Shown piece by piece: positions 44,508 through 52,483 of a stretch of DNA of 64,000 nt. The stretch covers positions 38,889 to 102,888 of the forward strand of contig NZ_JBFDAE010000016.1 in assembly GCF_040720935.1 (NCBI RefSeq), read 5' to 3'. The notes beneath the pieces were generated by a model. That model did not search any database. It had not been told where the DNA came from and saw nothing but the letters and a program-made list of their open reading frames with translations. Each line of letters opens with the position of its first letter. The first letter of the stretch is position 1. The DNA is from Jejuia sp040720935. GTDB lineage: Bacteria > Bacteroidota > Bacteroidia > Flavobacteriales > Flavobacteriaceae. A program made the translations under genes and the position numbers.

Positions 44508-45809
44508 CTATTTAATTACTATTTTTTTAGTGGCACTTCCGTTAGTGCTAAATACTTTCAACAAATAAATCCCGGACTTCAACCTTTCTATATTAAATTG
44601 TTTGGTATTAGACGATTGCATTACTTTTCCACCTATAACATTATACATTTCCATTTTTTCAATTGGATTACTTGACGATATATTTAAAACATCTGAAGCT
44701 GGATTAGGGTAAACTTTAAAACTCGTTTTGTTAAATAAATCTGAACTTAAGTTAAAAGGATTTACCACCGAATAATCTGATTCAACTTTGCTTACAAACA
44801 TCAAAGAACCTGAATCATTATCCTCAGAAATAACTTCTGTTCTATTTCCATTACCATCGTAGCCAAATGAAGTTCTCTCATAAATTACCCAATCTGAACC
44901 TACCCAATCTTGTTCCGTTACTTTTTCAACTTGATTACCAGAATATGTAATTTCACTTTGTCCATTCAAATCCCATCCCCCAAATCCATCTGGATCATAA
45001 TATTCAGTCTTTTTATCCAAACCCATCTCATACGTTTTTACAGATCTTTCAATCTCCCACATATTCGTGAAAGTATTCCAAGTGCTATCTATAGCTTCCT
45101 TGGGCAGCCCAGACTCAAAAATCGTTATTTCAAATATTTCAGTAGAAACCCATCCTGTTCCAGGTTCCCATTTTTGGTGGGTTTCTTTACTAATATCAGA
45201 TCCAGTATATTCTAATAGTTCTTGAGTACTTAAAAATGCACTAGGTAGAAATGTCATGGTTCCAGCGTCATAAACAAGTTGCGCCGTCGTCCTTATCAAG
45301 TTATTAGCTCCATCATATTCATATTCTGTTTGAAGAGAGTTTTGCCATCCCATAGAGATATATGATTGTGTTGTTAAATAAGTTAAATTATTAGCGCCGT
45401 CATATTCATATATTAATCGAGACGAGTTTTGCCATACCATAGAAATGTATGTCTGTGTTGTTACAACATCTAAATTTCCAGACCCATCATAGTCATATGT
45501 TGATTGACTAAGGTCTTGCCAACCCATATTCCATTGCTGGGTGACAGACTTAATTATATTATTACTGGCATTATAGGTATTGATAAATTGAAGAGACGCC
45601 TGAGTGCTGGGAGCATTAATTATTTCTTGTTTGGTAGCTTTATTGCCTTCATTATCATACGTAAATTTATGTGTAGTTGCTAGTACCCAATCTGGAGAGC
45701 CATCCCAAGTGTATGTGCGCATTTCATCTACTTTATAAGTCTGGGACAAACTTGAAAAGGTTATAAAAAAAGATAAAATAAATGCTGAAAGAAGTAAACG
45801 TTGTTTCAT
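44508..45809 (-). CDS. T9SS-exported repeat protein (YD/RHS-like repeats)
   Basis: This 433-residue protein has a signal peptide (L-S-A-F-I-L-S-F-F-I-T-F-S-S-L-S). It has repeats built around Y-E-Y-D-G-A-N-N-L and Y-I-S-M-G-W-Q-N-S with a period of about 33 residues, and a C-terminal T9SS type A domain (V-Y-P-N-P-A-S-D-V, A-T-K-K-I-V-I-K). The repeats resemble YD-repeats of RHS-like surface proteins. Three are nearly identical, which suggests recent internal duplication. It is likely a surface adhesin or binding protein; the ligand is unknown. It lies 154 bp upstream of the GH16 gene on the same strand. Confidence 0.75.
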   Translation of the reverse strand: MKQRLLLSAFILSFFITFSSLSQTYKVDEMRTYTWDGSPDWVLATTHKFTYDNEGNKATKQEIINAPSTQASLQFINTYNASNNIIKSVTQQWNMGWQDLSQSTYDYDGSGNLDVVTTQTYISMVWQNSSRLIYEYDGANNLTYLTTQSYISMGWQNSLQTEYEYDGANNLIRTTAQLVYDAGTMTFLPSAFLSTQELLEYTGSDISKETHQKWEPGTGWVSTEIFEITIFESGLPKEAIDSTWNTFTNMWEIERSVKTYEMGLDKKTEYYDPDGFGGWDLNGQSEITYSGNQVEKVTEQDWVGSDWVIYERTSFGYDGNGNRTEVISEDNDSGSLMFVSKVESDYSVVNPFNLSSDLFNKTSFKVYPNPASDVLNISSSNPIEKMEMYNVIGGKVMQSSNTKQFNIERLKSGIYLLKVFSTNGSATKKIVIK

Positions 45810-46118
45810 GATTAATAGCTTTAATAGATTATACATTGTAACATCGATTTAAAACAAAAATGCGAGCATTTTAATTTTAAATTCAATATAATTCTATACC
45901 CTTTTCAGGTGTAGATTATTTTTGCTATTAATCAAAGTGAATTTAAAAACCGTAATTAAGGTATATTATTTAGTTAACTAATTAAGTTTACTAAAAACCA
46001 AGGAAGATTGCAGGCTTTTTAAAAGTATGAAATAAAATTGAAAAATAAAAGATAAATTTAATTAAAAGACTGGAAATAAATGAATTATAATTTCATTTGA
46101 ATGAAAAAATTAATTCTT
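45810..46118. other. A/T-rich intergenic region, no gene seen
   Basis: A 309-bp spacer between two minus-strand genes. I see only a weak dyad, AATGAAATTATAATTTCATT, on the plus-strand complement near 46078-46101, and no gene or RNA. Confidence 0.5.
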
Positions 46119-47318
46119 TTAGTTTTTCAAAGCCCGTTTTATACATACTACCATTTTACTAGCTCTTTCTTTAACCTCATTTTCTGTCCAGGATAATTTT
46201 ATCAAACATGAAATATTTCTTTCAATGTAATGGTCCGATTTTGGAAACTCGGCATTTTTTAGATATGCTAGTCCTTTTTTTACTTCCGTAGAAATTGGAA
46301 ATAGGGATTTCAAATCTTTTAGGTGGTCCCATTTTCGAATGTAATGCCAGTTGTTATCATAATAATTCCAGCATACATCTACGCCGTCTTCTTTAAAAGC
46401 TTCGATAACCTTTCGTGAAGTTTCTATATCTGGCAAAAAGAAATTTAAGAAGGCACAACTTTCTACACCGCCTTCTGGAACGGTTCTAAATGTTACTTCT
46501 GGGATTTCTGACAATGCGTTTCTAAGACTATCGAAATTTCGTTTTTGGATTTCTAAAAATTCTGGCAAACGTTTCACTTGTGCTAAACCTACTGCGGCGT
46601 GCAATTCTGAAATCCTGAAATTATAGCCTAAAAACGGGTGGGTTTCTGCACCTCTATCATTACCTATATGATCGTGACCGTGATCGCTGTAATGGTCTGC
46701 ATTTGTGTAATATTCTTCGTTATTAGTTACTACTGCGCCACCTTCTCCACAGGTAATTGTTTTTACAAAATCGAATGAGAAACAGCCCAAATCGCCAATA
46801 CTTCCTAATGGTTTGCCTTTGTAGGTTCCTCCAATGGCTTGACATGCATCTTCAACCAATAATATATTGTGCTTATTTGAAATAGCTTGTAGCGCATCCA
46901 TATGTGCCATACTGCCACACATTTGCACAACCATAATGGCTTTTGTTTTGGGAGTGATGGCTTTTTCTACTGCTTCCGGGTTTAAACCTAAAGTATCATC
47001 TATATCCACTAATATTGGAATGGCTCCAAGTATCATAATAGCTTCAAAACTGGCTACGAATGTGAAGGTTGGCATAATTACCTCATCGCCTGCTCCTACT
47101 CCTGCTGATGCTAATGCTACTGATACTGCTGCTGTTCCGCTGGAAACTAATTGTACGTGTTTGGATTGAAATGTGTTTTGTAGTTCTTGTTCTAATTCTT
47201 TTGCTTTCCAATGGCCTTTTCGCATGCCATCAAAACCATAGCGCATAATGACACCATTGTCCAATACATCATTTACTTCTTTTCGTTCTAAATCTCCAAA
47301 TAATTCAAATCCTGGCAT
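46119..47318 (-). CDS. DegT/DnrJ/EryC1/StrS family sugar aminotransferase
   Basis: This 399-residue PLP enzyme begins M-P-G-F-E-L-F-G and has S-S-G-T-A-A-V-S-V-A-L (phosphate loop), V-E-D-A-C-Q-A-I-G-G (Asp for PLP) and F-D-F-V-K-T-I-T-C-G-E-G-G with the Schiff-base Lys near 185. Such enzymes aminate nucleotide-linked keto sugars or related substrates. The ATG at 47318 matches relatives better than the upstream TTG at 47342. No other nucleotide-sugar gene is adjacent, so the substrate is open. Confidence 0.87.
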   Translation of the reverse strand: MPGFELFGDLERKEVNDVLDNGVIMRYGFDGMRKGHWKAKELEQELQNTFQSKHVQLVSSGTAAVSVALASAGVGAGDEVIMPTFTFVASFEAIMILGAIPILVDIDDTLGLNPEAVEKAITPKTKAIMVVQMCGSMAHMDALQAISNKHNILLVEDACQAIGGTYKGKPLGSIGDLGCFSFDFVKTITCGEGGAVVTNNEEYYTNADHYSDHGHDHIGNDRGAETHPFLGYNFRISELHAAVGLAQVKRLPEFLEIQKRNFDSLRNALSEIPEVTFRTVPEGGVESCAFLNFFLPDIETSRKVIEAFKEDGVDVCWNYYDNNWHYIRKWDHLKDLKSLFPISTEVKKGLAYLKNAEFPKSDHYIERNISCLIKLSWTENEVKERASKMVVCIKRALKN

Positions 47319-47354
47319 ATCCTTATTTTCTTTACTGTTCAATTGGACGTTGAA

Positions 47355-47450
47355 ATTGCGTTAGGGATTGAGGCATTTGTTGAAGCTCTCCCGATTTTTC
47401 ATCGGGAAGCGACTGCCGAAAGCCTGACCCTTGTGGTAACGCCCAAATTA
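47355..47450. repeat. dispersed flavobacterial-type repeat with a hairpin
   Basis: The 110-bp spacer contains GCGTTAGGGATTGAGG, then TCCCGAT-TTTTC-ATCGGGA, then CGAAAGCCTGACCC and GGTAACGCCC. I recognise this order from memory as a widespread intergenic element of Flavobacteriaceae. It has no coding capacity. Confidence 0.55.
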
Positions 47451-47451
47451 T

Positions 47452-48081
47452 TTATAGTTCTATTACGGCTTCTTCTATGGGTTTTCGTACTTTTTTGAAA
47501 CCAGAAAACATGTCGTCTTCGGCACGATAACCAACAGGTAGAAGCAATACAGATTTTAATCCTTTTTTGTCTAATTTAAGGATTTCGTCGTACTTTGATG
47601 GTAAAAATCCTTCCATGGGGCAAGAGTCTATACCTTCAATAGCACAAACGGTCATTAAATTACCAAGTGCTATATAGGCTTGATTGGTGGACCATTGTTG
47701 ACGCTCTTGTATCGACATACCTTGCATCATATTCATTAAATCTTCTCTATAGGGTTTTAATATGGTTTCTGGGGTGTTGCGGATGTGTTTTATGTTGCTA
47801 TAATAGGTTGTGACATCTTTTTCTATGATATCCTTTTGAATACAGATGACTAACAAATGAGAAGCGTCCAGCACTTGTCTTTGGTCGTAAGATGCGGCTA
47901 CTAAAGGCGCTCTAAGTGCTTTATTTTCAACAACAACCAACTTAATGGTTTGCAAACCAAAAGAAGTAGCCGTGAGATTAAAAGCTTGTGTTATAATATT
48001 TAGTTTAGCTTTTGATAGTTTTTTGGTTGCATCAAACTTTTTTGTTGCATACCGCCACTCAAGCTGTTTTATTGTGTCCAT
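47452..48081 (-). CDS. NAD(P)H-dependent nitroreductase family oxidoreductase
   Basis: This 209-residue flavoprotein of the NfsB/YodC kind begins L-E-W-R-Y-A-T-K-K-F-D and has S-F-G-L-Q near the FMN site, T-N-Q-A-Y-I-A-L-G-N-L, I-D-S-C-P-M-E-G-F and L-P-V-G-Y-R. It reduces nitro compounds or quinones, or acts in general redox balance. It is transcribed alone from a -7 box just upstream. Confidence 0.9.
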   Translation of the reverse strand: MDTIKQLEWRYATKKFDATKKLSKAKLNIITQAFNLTATSFGLQTIKLVVVENKALRAPLVAASYDQRQVLDASHLLVICIQKDIIEKDVTTYYSNIKHIRNTPETILKPYREDLMNMMQGMSIQERQQWSTNQAYIALGNLMTVCAIEGIDSCPMEGFLPSKYDEILKLDKKGLKSVLLLPVGYRAEDDMFSGFKKVRKPIEEAVIEL

Positions 48082-48101
48082 TATGGTGTGAAATATTTGT
48101 G

Positions 48102-48109
48102 CAAAAATA
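48102..48109 (-). promoter_or_regulatory. -7 box TATTTTTG for the nitroreductase gene
   Basis: On the minus strand TATTTTTG runs 48109-48102, 20 nt before the ATG at 48081. Confidence 0.55.
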
Positions 48110-48199
48110 AGGTTTGTAATGCTCTTTTTATGGTATTGGTATATAAATTATACGCATTGGAAAATACATAAAATTTATTATGAAAAAGTTAAGTTTTTA

Positions 48200-48231
48200 T
48201 TTGAATAGGATGAAAAAGGACGTTATATTTG
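48200..48231 (+). promoter_or_regulatory. full Bacteroidota promoter for tRNA-Ser
   Basis: TTTG at 48200-48203, 20-nt gap, TATATTTG at 48224-48231. Both -33 and -7 elements and the spacing match the consensus. The precursor would have about 88 nt of leader with two small hairpins before the tRNA. Confidence 0.75.
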
Positions 48232-48322
48232 CACCCGCATTCAAGCAAATAGCTTGATGAGAGGTTTTCACCTTCGTGAAGACAATTCGACACAATTTTT
48301 GCAATGCAAAAATGGTCTCATT

Positions 48323-48407
48323 GGAGAAATGGCAGAGTGGTCGAATGCGGCAGTCTTGAAAACTGTTGAGGGTCACACCTCCGGGGGTTCGAATCCCTCT
48401 TTCTCCG
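48323..48407 (+). tRNA. tRNA-Ser (anticodon UGA), integration target
   Basis: The 85-nt tRNA has acceptor stem GGAGAAA/TTTCTCC and discriminator G. Its anticodon stem GCAGT/ACTGT has loop C-T-TGA-A-A, giving anticodon UGA. It has a long variable arm as in class II tRNAs, and the T arm GGGGG-TTCGAAT-CCCTC. CCA is not encoded. Its 3' end (48392-48409) is the left attachment site of an integrative element and is repeated at 55723 and 55892. Confidence 0.95.
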
Positions 48408-48409
48408 CT
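48392..48409 (+). repeat. attL: tRNA-Ser 3' end
   Basis: AATCCCTCTTTCTCCGCT. The 18 bases recur exactly at 55892-55909 (7500 bp away); the last 14 recur at 55723-55736. Confidence 0.9.
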
Positions 48410-48440
48410 GAAAAAGTTGTCAAAAGACACTTTAAAAGTC

Positions 48441-48480
48441 AAAACCCTTTAAACACTATGTTTAGAGGGTTTTTTGTTTT
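48441..48480 (+). terminator. element-borne terminator for tRNA-Ser
   Basis: A 15-bp stem (48441-48455 with 48459-48473) has one wobble at pair 9, a 3-nt loop CTA and a T-rich tail. It lies 31 nt after attL. The apical TAAACA/TGTTTA is the same as in the terminator after attR2. Confidence 0.85.
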
Positions 48481-48518
48481 TGGTATATATTCAAAATACA
48501 CATAATATATCAAAGTAC

Positions 48519-48565
48519 AGTTACCCTATGGGTTACCCTACTAAATGAAAAACATATAGGGTAAC
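48519..48565. repeat. left arm-type sites of the element
   Basis: GTTACCCTA occurs twice in tandem within a 22-bp sequence (48519-48540) identical to 55643-55664. A third, inverted copy (TAGGGTAAC) is at 48557-48565. The position 110-170 bp inside attL suits arm-type binding sites for the integrase N-terminal domain. Confidence 0.7.
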
Positions 48566-48573
48566 TAATTTTG

Positions 48574-48624
48574 AGGGAATCACAGGGAATCCCTAGCTAT
48601 ACTTGAAGTTTGCTAATATTTTTG
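48574..48624 (+). promoter_or_regulatory. int promoter with element operator (copy A)
   Basis: AGGGAAT-CAC-AGGGAATCCCT (48574-48594) is followed by AGCTATA. Exactly 22 nt after the operator lies the -7 box TATTTTTG (48617-48624), 23 nt before the int ATG. Copies B and C have the same spacing. Confidence 0.8.
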
Positions 48625-48647
48625 TTGAACATTAAATTAGTAAACCA

Positions 48648-49868
48648 ATGATTAAAACTTATTTTTTTCTCAAAACAGACAAGCAAAACAGTAACGGAGA
48701 ATCCCCTATTTATGCAAAAATTGAATTACAAGGTAAAACCTCAACATTATGTACAAGTAAATATATTACCAAAGACCGTTGGGATGCCACAAATAAGTTA
48801 AAAAACACATTACGTGTTGCAAGTGAAAAAAATTGTAAAACAACTTTAAATATTATTGAATCTAAAATTGAAAGTATCTATCTGGAATTAGTAAAAGTCA
48901 ATTCTAACGTTAAACTAAGTGATATAAAAAATGAACTTAGCGGTAAGAAATCAAAATCTACCGAAATTGATATTATTAAACTATTTGAGAATCACAATAA
49001 CTATTTTAAAAGAAAATTTGAAGCAGGAGAACGCTCTAAAGCATCACTTCAAAAGTATAATAGAGCAAAAGATTTACTTTACAATTTTATTAGCTTAAAA
49101 CACAGAAAAACGAGTTTTAATGTAGTGGATATTGATAATACATTTATCTATGAATTAGAATCTTTTTTAAAATACGAATCTACTTTTAAAAGTAAAGTTG
49201 GTATAAACCATAATTCTGTTGTAAAATACTTTCAATGCTTTAAAACAGTTTGTAAATATGGTATAAAGCGAAATTTGATTAAAAATAATCCATTTTTAAT
49301 TTATGACGAAAAACTAAAAATTAAAGATGCAGTATTCTTAACACAAGATGAGCTTCAACGCATAGAAAATAAAGTATTTAGTACGGAACGTTTGAACCGT
49401 GTTAAAGATATATTTCTGTTTTCCTGTTATACCAGTTACGCACCTATTGACGTGGAAAAATTAACCATAAAGAACCTTATTAAAGATAATGAGGGTTCGC
49501 TATGGATTAAAACTAATAGAGCAAAAACGGCTATTAAAAGTAATGTTCCTGTATTGCCACCAGTACAAAAAATTTTAAACAAGTATGCACATTTGGAAGG
49601 TGACAAGCTATTACCTAGCATAAGCAACCAGAAAATTAACGAGTATTTAAAGGAAATAGCCGTATTGTGCCAAATAGATAAAAAGCTAACGCACTATGTA
49701 GCGAGACATACGTTTGCAACAACTGTAACACTTGCTAATGGAGTTGCTATTGAAAATGTATCTTCAATGATGGGGCATACAAGAATAACCATGACCCAAC
49801 ACTATGCTAAAGTTCTTGATTCAAGCGTTAAAAAGGATATGGATAAATTAAATAAAAAATACGCATAG
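48648..49868 (+). CDS. int: tyrosine-type integrase of the element
   Basis: This 406-residue recombinase has an N-terminal arm-binding domain (about 1-95), a SAM-like core-binding domain (about 105-205) and a C-terminal catalytic domain. Visible catalytic residues are R353 in Y-V-A-R-H-T-F-A-T, H377 in M-M-G-H-T and nucleophile Y386 in T-Q-H-Y-A-K. The usual first Arg is replaced: the T-G-x-R slot reads T-S-Y-A (A265). The His of the HxxR box is shifted by one (T-H-Y-V-A-R). Loss of the first Arg is known from the CTnDOT integrase. It should catalyse integration and excision at tRNA-Ser. Confidence 0.9.
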   Translation: MIKTYFFLKTDKQNSNGESPIYAKIELQGKTSTLCTSKYITKDRWDATNKLKNTLRVASEKNCKTTLNIIESKIESIYLELVKVNSNVKLSDIKNELSGKKSKSTEIDIIKLFENHNNYFKRKFEAGERSKASLQKYNRAKDLLYNFISLKHRKTSFNVVDIDNTFIYELESFLKYESTFKSKVGINHNSVVKYFQCFKTVCKYGIKRNLIKNNPFLIYDEKLKIKDAVFLTQDELQRIENKVFSTERLNRVKDIFLFSCYTSYAPIDVEKLTIKNLIKDNEGSLWIKTNRAKTAIKSNVPVLPPVQKILNKYAHLEGDKLLPSISNQKINEYLKEIAVLCQIDKKLTHYVARHTFATTVTLANGVAIENVSSMMGHTRITMTQHYAKVLDSSVKKDMDKLNKKYA

Positions 49869-49912
49869 CCTTATATTTTTCTTACTTTAGAAGCTTCAAA
49901 TTAAAAGTTTCT

Positions 49913-50935
49913 ATGAAAAACATCATTGACCTAAATTCTGAAATTGAAAAAATAATCAATCCAGTAATTGAATATCATCATGAGCATGAAAACATTTCTT
50001 TTTTTGACGAATGGGTTAATGATATGCCAAGAACTTTTTTTACAGATTGGGAAATAGCTATAAAGGAAAAAATAAATCTTGTTGCTGATTTAGGAAATCC
50101 TATGAAAATTCAGATTATTAAAGTTATTCATCAAGATGTATTAGAGAAATACAAGGAACAATTAGAATTAAACTTTAATGATTTAGAATTATTAAAATCT
50201 AAACAAAACCTTTATTGGAGAAATAAAGAATTAGAAGCTCCTAAAGAAAAACCAATGAACATTTACTATCATCCAGATAGCGACTTTTCAGACACAATAG
50301 AAAAGTTTGCTGAACTGAATGATATTAAAAATTTTAGCCCGTATGATGGCGACAATTCCCCAGATGGCTATAAGGATGAACTGGAAGATATGATTCTTGA
50401 TAAATTTGGACTTATCGAATCAACACAAGAGATTCAAGATGAAAAGATTAATCAACTCTATGCTAATTTGTTTCTATCGCATTGTTTAGAATCAACAAGA
50501 CAAATGCTAAAACGCATAGCTGAATATCTTGATAGTCTTGTAGGATTCATTAAAAAAGCTGAAAATTTTGAAATAGACAAATATTCATTTGATGAAATAT
50601 CTGATAATGACCCAACAAACTTGAAGTTGGAGTTCAAAACCAATAAACTAAATGTTGTTTTCCTTTATAAAGCATTATTTGAAGAAGGTTTTATTGATGT
50701 AGATAGAAAGAATCAAAAACAAAAAGATACCAACTTAAAAAAGTATTTAGATAACGCAAACATCTACTTCCTAAACGAAAAAGGGGAATCTGTTAAAGTT
50801 AAAGGAATCAATAAAGAATTTTCAAAAGTTAAAAATGGTGATAAAGGTGAATATGAACGTCAAGAGATTGAACTATTAGACCTCATCATTTCAAAATTTT
50901 CAGATAGGAGAGAAAAAATCCTTGAATCAATGTAA
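49913..50935 (+). CDS. element protein of unknown function
   Basis: This 340-residue soluble, mostly helical, acidic protein has no signal peptide or membrane segment. I do not recognise a family. The region around residues 245-300 (L-E-F-K-T-N-K-L-N-V-V-F-L-Y-K-A-L-F-E-E-G-F-I-D split by charged residues) weakly recalls the C-terminal part of RteC regulators of Bacteroides conjugative transposons, but this is not a secure match. It lies 44 bp after int on the same strand and is probably in the same operon, so an accessory or regulatory role in excision is a reasonable guess. Confidence 0.55.
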   Translation: MKNIIDLNSEIEKIINPVIEYHHEHENISFFDEWVNDMPRTFFTDWEIAIKEKINLVADLGNPMKIQIIKVIHQDVLEKYKEQLELNFNDLELLKSKQNLYWRNKELEAPKEKPMNIYYHPDSDFSDTIEKFAELNDIKNFSPYDGDNSPDGYKDELEDMILDKFGLIESTQEIQDEKINQLYANLFLSHCLESTRQMLKRIAEYLDSLVGFIKKAENFEIDKYSFDEISDNDPTNLKLEFKTNKLNVVFLYKALFEEGFIDVDRKNQKQKDTNLKKYLDNANIYFLNEKGESVKVKGINKEFSKVKNGDKGEYERQEIELLDLIISKFSDRREKILESM

Positions 50936-50955
50936 ATCCTTTATGTTAATCTTTC

Positions 50956-51006
50956 AGGGAATCAAAGGGAATCCCTCACTATTGTTGACATAAAATAGAA
51001 TATTTG
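50956..51006 (+). promoter_or_regulatory. promoter of the small HTH gene with element operator (copy B)
   Basis: AGGGAAT-CAA-AGGGAATCCCT at 50956-50976 is 20/21 identical to copy A. A 22-nt spacer then leads to AATATTTG (50999-51006), a near -7 box. The leader GCATCATAATAATTT that follows is shared with copy C. Confidence 0.8.
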
Positions 51007-51034
51007 CATCATAATAATTTTAAAAAATATAATT

Positions 51035-51331
51035 ATGATGACACAAGAATCACAGATTTCTATTATTCCATTTGGAGAGCTTAAAAAGCTTTTACTTCCA
51101 TTACATGACAAGTTAGCTCAACTTGAAACTAAACTTGATAAAACAAGCTCTAAACAAGTTAAAAAATACTACCGTAACAAAGATTTGAAGTTACTGTTTG
51201 GTATATCTCAAAATACTATTATTAAATATAGAAATAATGGTGACATTCCATTTACTACAATTGGAGATGTTTATTTATACCCCGTTAGGGAAATAGATAA
51301 GATTTTATCTAAAAACCTTCAATCGTTCTAG
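51035..51331 (+). CDS. helix-turn-helix protein, excisionase-like
   Basis: This 98-residue protein has a short coiled-coil-like N-terminus and a C-terminal winged-helix of the MerR/excisionase kind (Y-R-N-K-D-L-K-L-L-F-G-I-S-Q-N-T, I-I-K-Y-R-N-N-G-D-I-P, then the wing Y-L-Y-P-V-R-E-I-D-K-I-L). Such Bacteroidota proteins act as directionality factors or regulators. It is the best candidate in the element to bind the shared AGGGAATCCCT operator, which also precedes its own gene. The ATG at 51035 is supported by the leader it shares with the right-end gene. Confidence 0.75.
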   Translation: MMTQESQISIIPFGELKKLLLPLHDKLAQLETKLDKTSSKQVKKYYRNKDLKLLFGISQNTIIKYRNNGDIPFTTIGDVYLYPVREIDKILSKNLQSF

Positions 51332-51452
51332 TTGAGATTAGAATTTTTAAAATTAAAATTGAAACACCTCGAAGAGGAAACTTATTAATAATCCTTTTTT
51401 TATAATAATAAGTTTAATCTAATATAAAGTTAATCTAATATATACACCAAAC

Positions 51453-51466
51453 TTGAAGTACTTCAA
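51453..51466. promoter_or_regulatory. 14-bp perfect palindrome upstream of the Rep-like gene
   Basis: TTGAAGTACTTCAA, 57 nt before the ATG at 51524. A half-site, ACTTGAAGT, also lies in the int promoter at 48601-48609. Between 51332 and here are two further dyads (CCTC-GAA-GAGG at 51367-51377; AAACTTATTA/TAATAAGTTT at 51378-51415). Confidence 0.45.
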
Positions 51467-51523
51467 CTTGTTACTATCAAAATTGATATGCTCTTTTTTA
51501 GGTGTAACTTAAAATAAAATATA

Positions 51524-52003
51524 ATGCCTGATATTAAAAACAATAACGACCATCAATTTATAAAAGTCTATAACAGAGTTAAGTTAGATAAAAACCTTGA
51601 TTATTTAGAAAAATTAATTCTATCAGAAATAATCAGTTACCAATTACAGGGTAAAGTTTTCTTCAAAACAAATAAAAGTTTAGCTTTTGAATACGGATGT
51701 AGTGAAAACACAATACAGAAAAGAATTACTAAGCTTCAACCGCTGTTGGTTAATGAAACATTTTATCCACAAAATCCAAATGGAGGAAGACCTCCCAAAA
51801 GACGAAAGCTATTAGTTAAAAATCTAACATATTATGTACCGAAAGAAATTGTAACTAAACTCAATATCGATGTTAAGAGCTTCAAATCATTTAAAGAGTT
51901 TATGATTTGGTGTAATCATACATTTAATGGAGATACTGCATTGATGGCAAATTTCATCACTGAAAGACCATATATTGAGAAGGAATTAGGCAAAATTTTA
52001 TAA
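51524..52003 (+). CDS. helix-turn-helix protein, possible replication initiator-like
   Basis: This 159-residue basic protein opens with a winged-helix module (L-D-Y-L-E-K-L-I-L-S-E-I-I-S-Y, K-S-L-A-F-E-Y-G-C-S-E-N-T-I-Q-K-R, then G-G-R-P-P-K-R-R-K). This layout is typical of the N-terminal domain of plasmid or phage replication organisers. The expected C-terminal replication domain is missing or very short, so a pure DNA-binding role is also possible. It lies 192 bp after the small HTH gene, in a dyad-rich spacer. Confidence 0.55.
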   Translation: MPDIKNNNDHQFIKVYNRVKLDKNLDYLEKLILSEIISYQLQGKVFFKTNKSLAFEYGCSENTIQKRITKLQPLLVNETFYPQNPNGGRPPKRRKLLVKNLTYYVPKEIVTKLNIDVKSFKSFKEFMIWCNHTFNGDTALMANFITERPYIEKELGKIL

Positions 52004-52069
52004 AAATTAATGAAGCTCTCAAAATGTGATAATCAAAAACCCTCATTTTGATAGCATTAGAGCCATTTT

Positions 52070-52200
52070 CAACCCTTTTGCAGGTCTTCTGTACCCGTAC
52101 GCAGAAAATCTATACAAATATTTTTTAGCACTCTAAGGGCGTGCAATAAGGCTTTTTTAATAGGCTTACGTAAGAGCGGTGATAGGTGTTGAGGTTTTAG
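52070..52200. other. dyad-containing, less A/T-rich patch, candidate ori or oriT
   Basis: A GC-richer patch in an A/T-rich element contains GTACCCGTACGCAG, AGGGCGTGCAATAAGGC and the perfect palindrome CTTACGTAAG (52165-52174). It lies between the convergent Rep-like and minus-strand HTH genes. No relaxase gene is seen. The assignment is a guess from position and structure. Confidence 0.25.
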
Positions 52201-52202
52201 TT

Positions 52203-52406
52203 TCAATCTGGTTTATTTCGTTTCGGTGCAAAGTGTTCTAAGATACTGTAATGAATTTTCCATTTTTTGTTTTCTTTAGATAATAATGAAGGTTGTTTTT
52301 TATATTTTTCTTTTAATTGCTTTAACCTATAACGCAGGGTTCTTTCTGAAATTTGATAAAGTTCCATCACCTCAACACTAGTGTAATATGTTTTATATTT
52401 TTTCAT
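52203..52406 (-). CDS. small helix-turn-helix protein
   Basis: This 67-residue basic protein has one HTH: Y-Y-T-S-V-E-V-M-E-L-Y-Q-I-S-E-R-T-L followed by R-Y-R-L-K-Q-L-K-E-K, then W-K-I-H-Y-S-I-L. It resembles the DNA-binding module of small Bacteroidota element regulators. It is convergent with the Rep-like gene, and its upstream spacer (77 bp) is shared with the divergent lipoprotein gene, which it may control. Confidence 0.65.
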   Translation of the reverse strand: MKKYKTYYTSVEVMELYQISERTLRYRLKQLKEKYKKQPSLLSKENKKWKIHYSILEHFAPKRNKPD

Positions 52407-52483
52407 AGTAATTGGTTTTACTATAAATATGTAGGTGCAACACCAAATATTACATTTTATTATATTTGAAGAAATAATCGATT

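Noticed and set aside
48254..48505. Small open reading frame over the tRNA-Ser gene
   Set aside because: It reads through the tRNA and its terminator; the tRNA fold is complete, so the frame is accidental.
49913..50935. Calling this protein RteC
   Set aside because: The resemblance is limited to a short C-terminal hydrophobic pattern; length and N-terminus differ, so I left it unknown.
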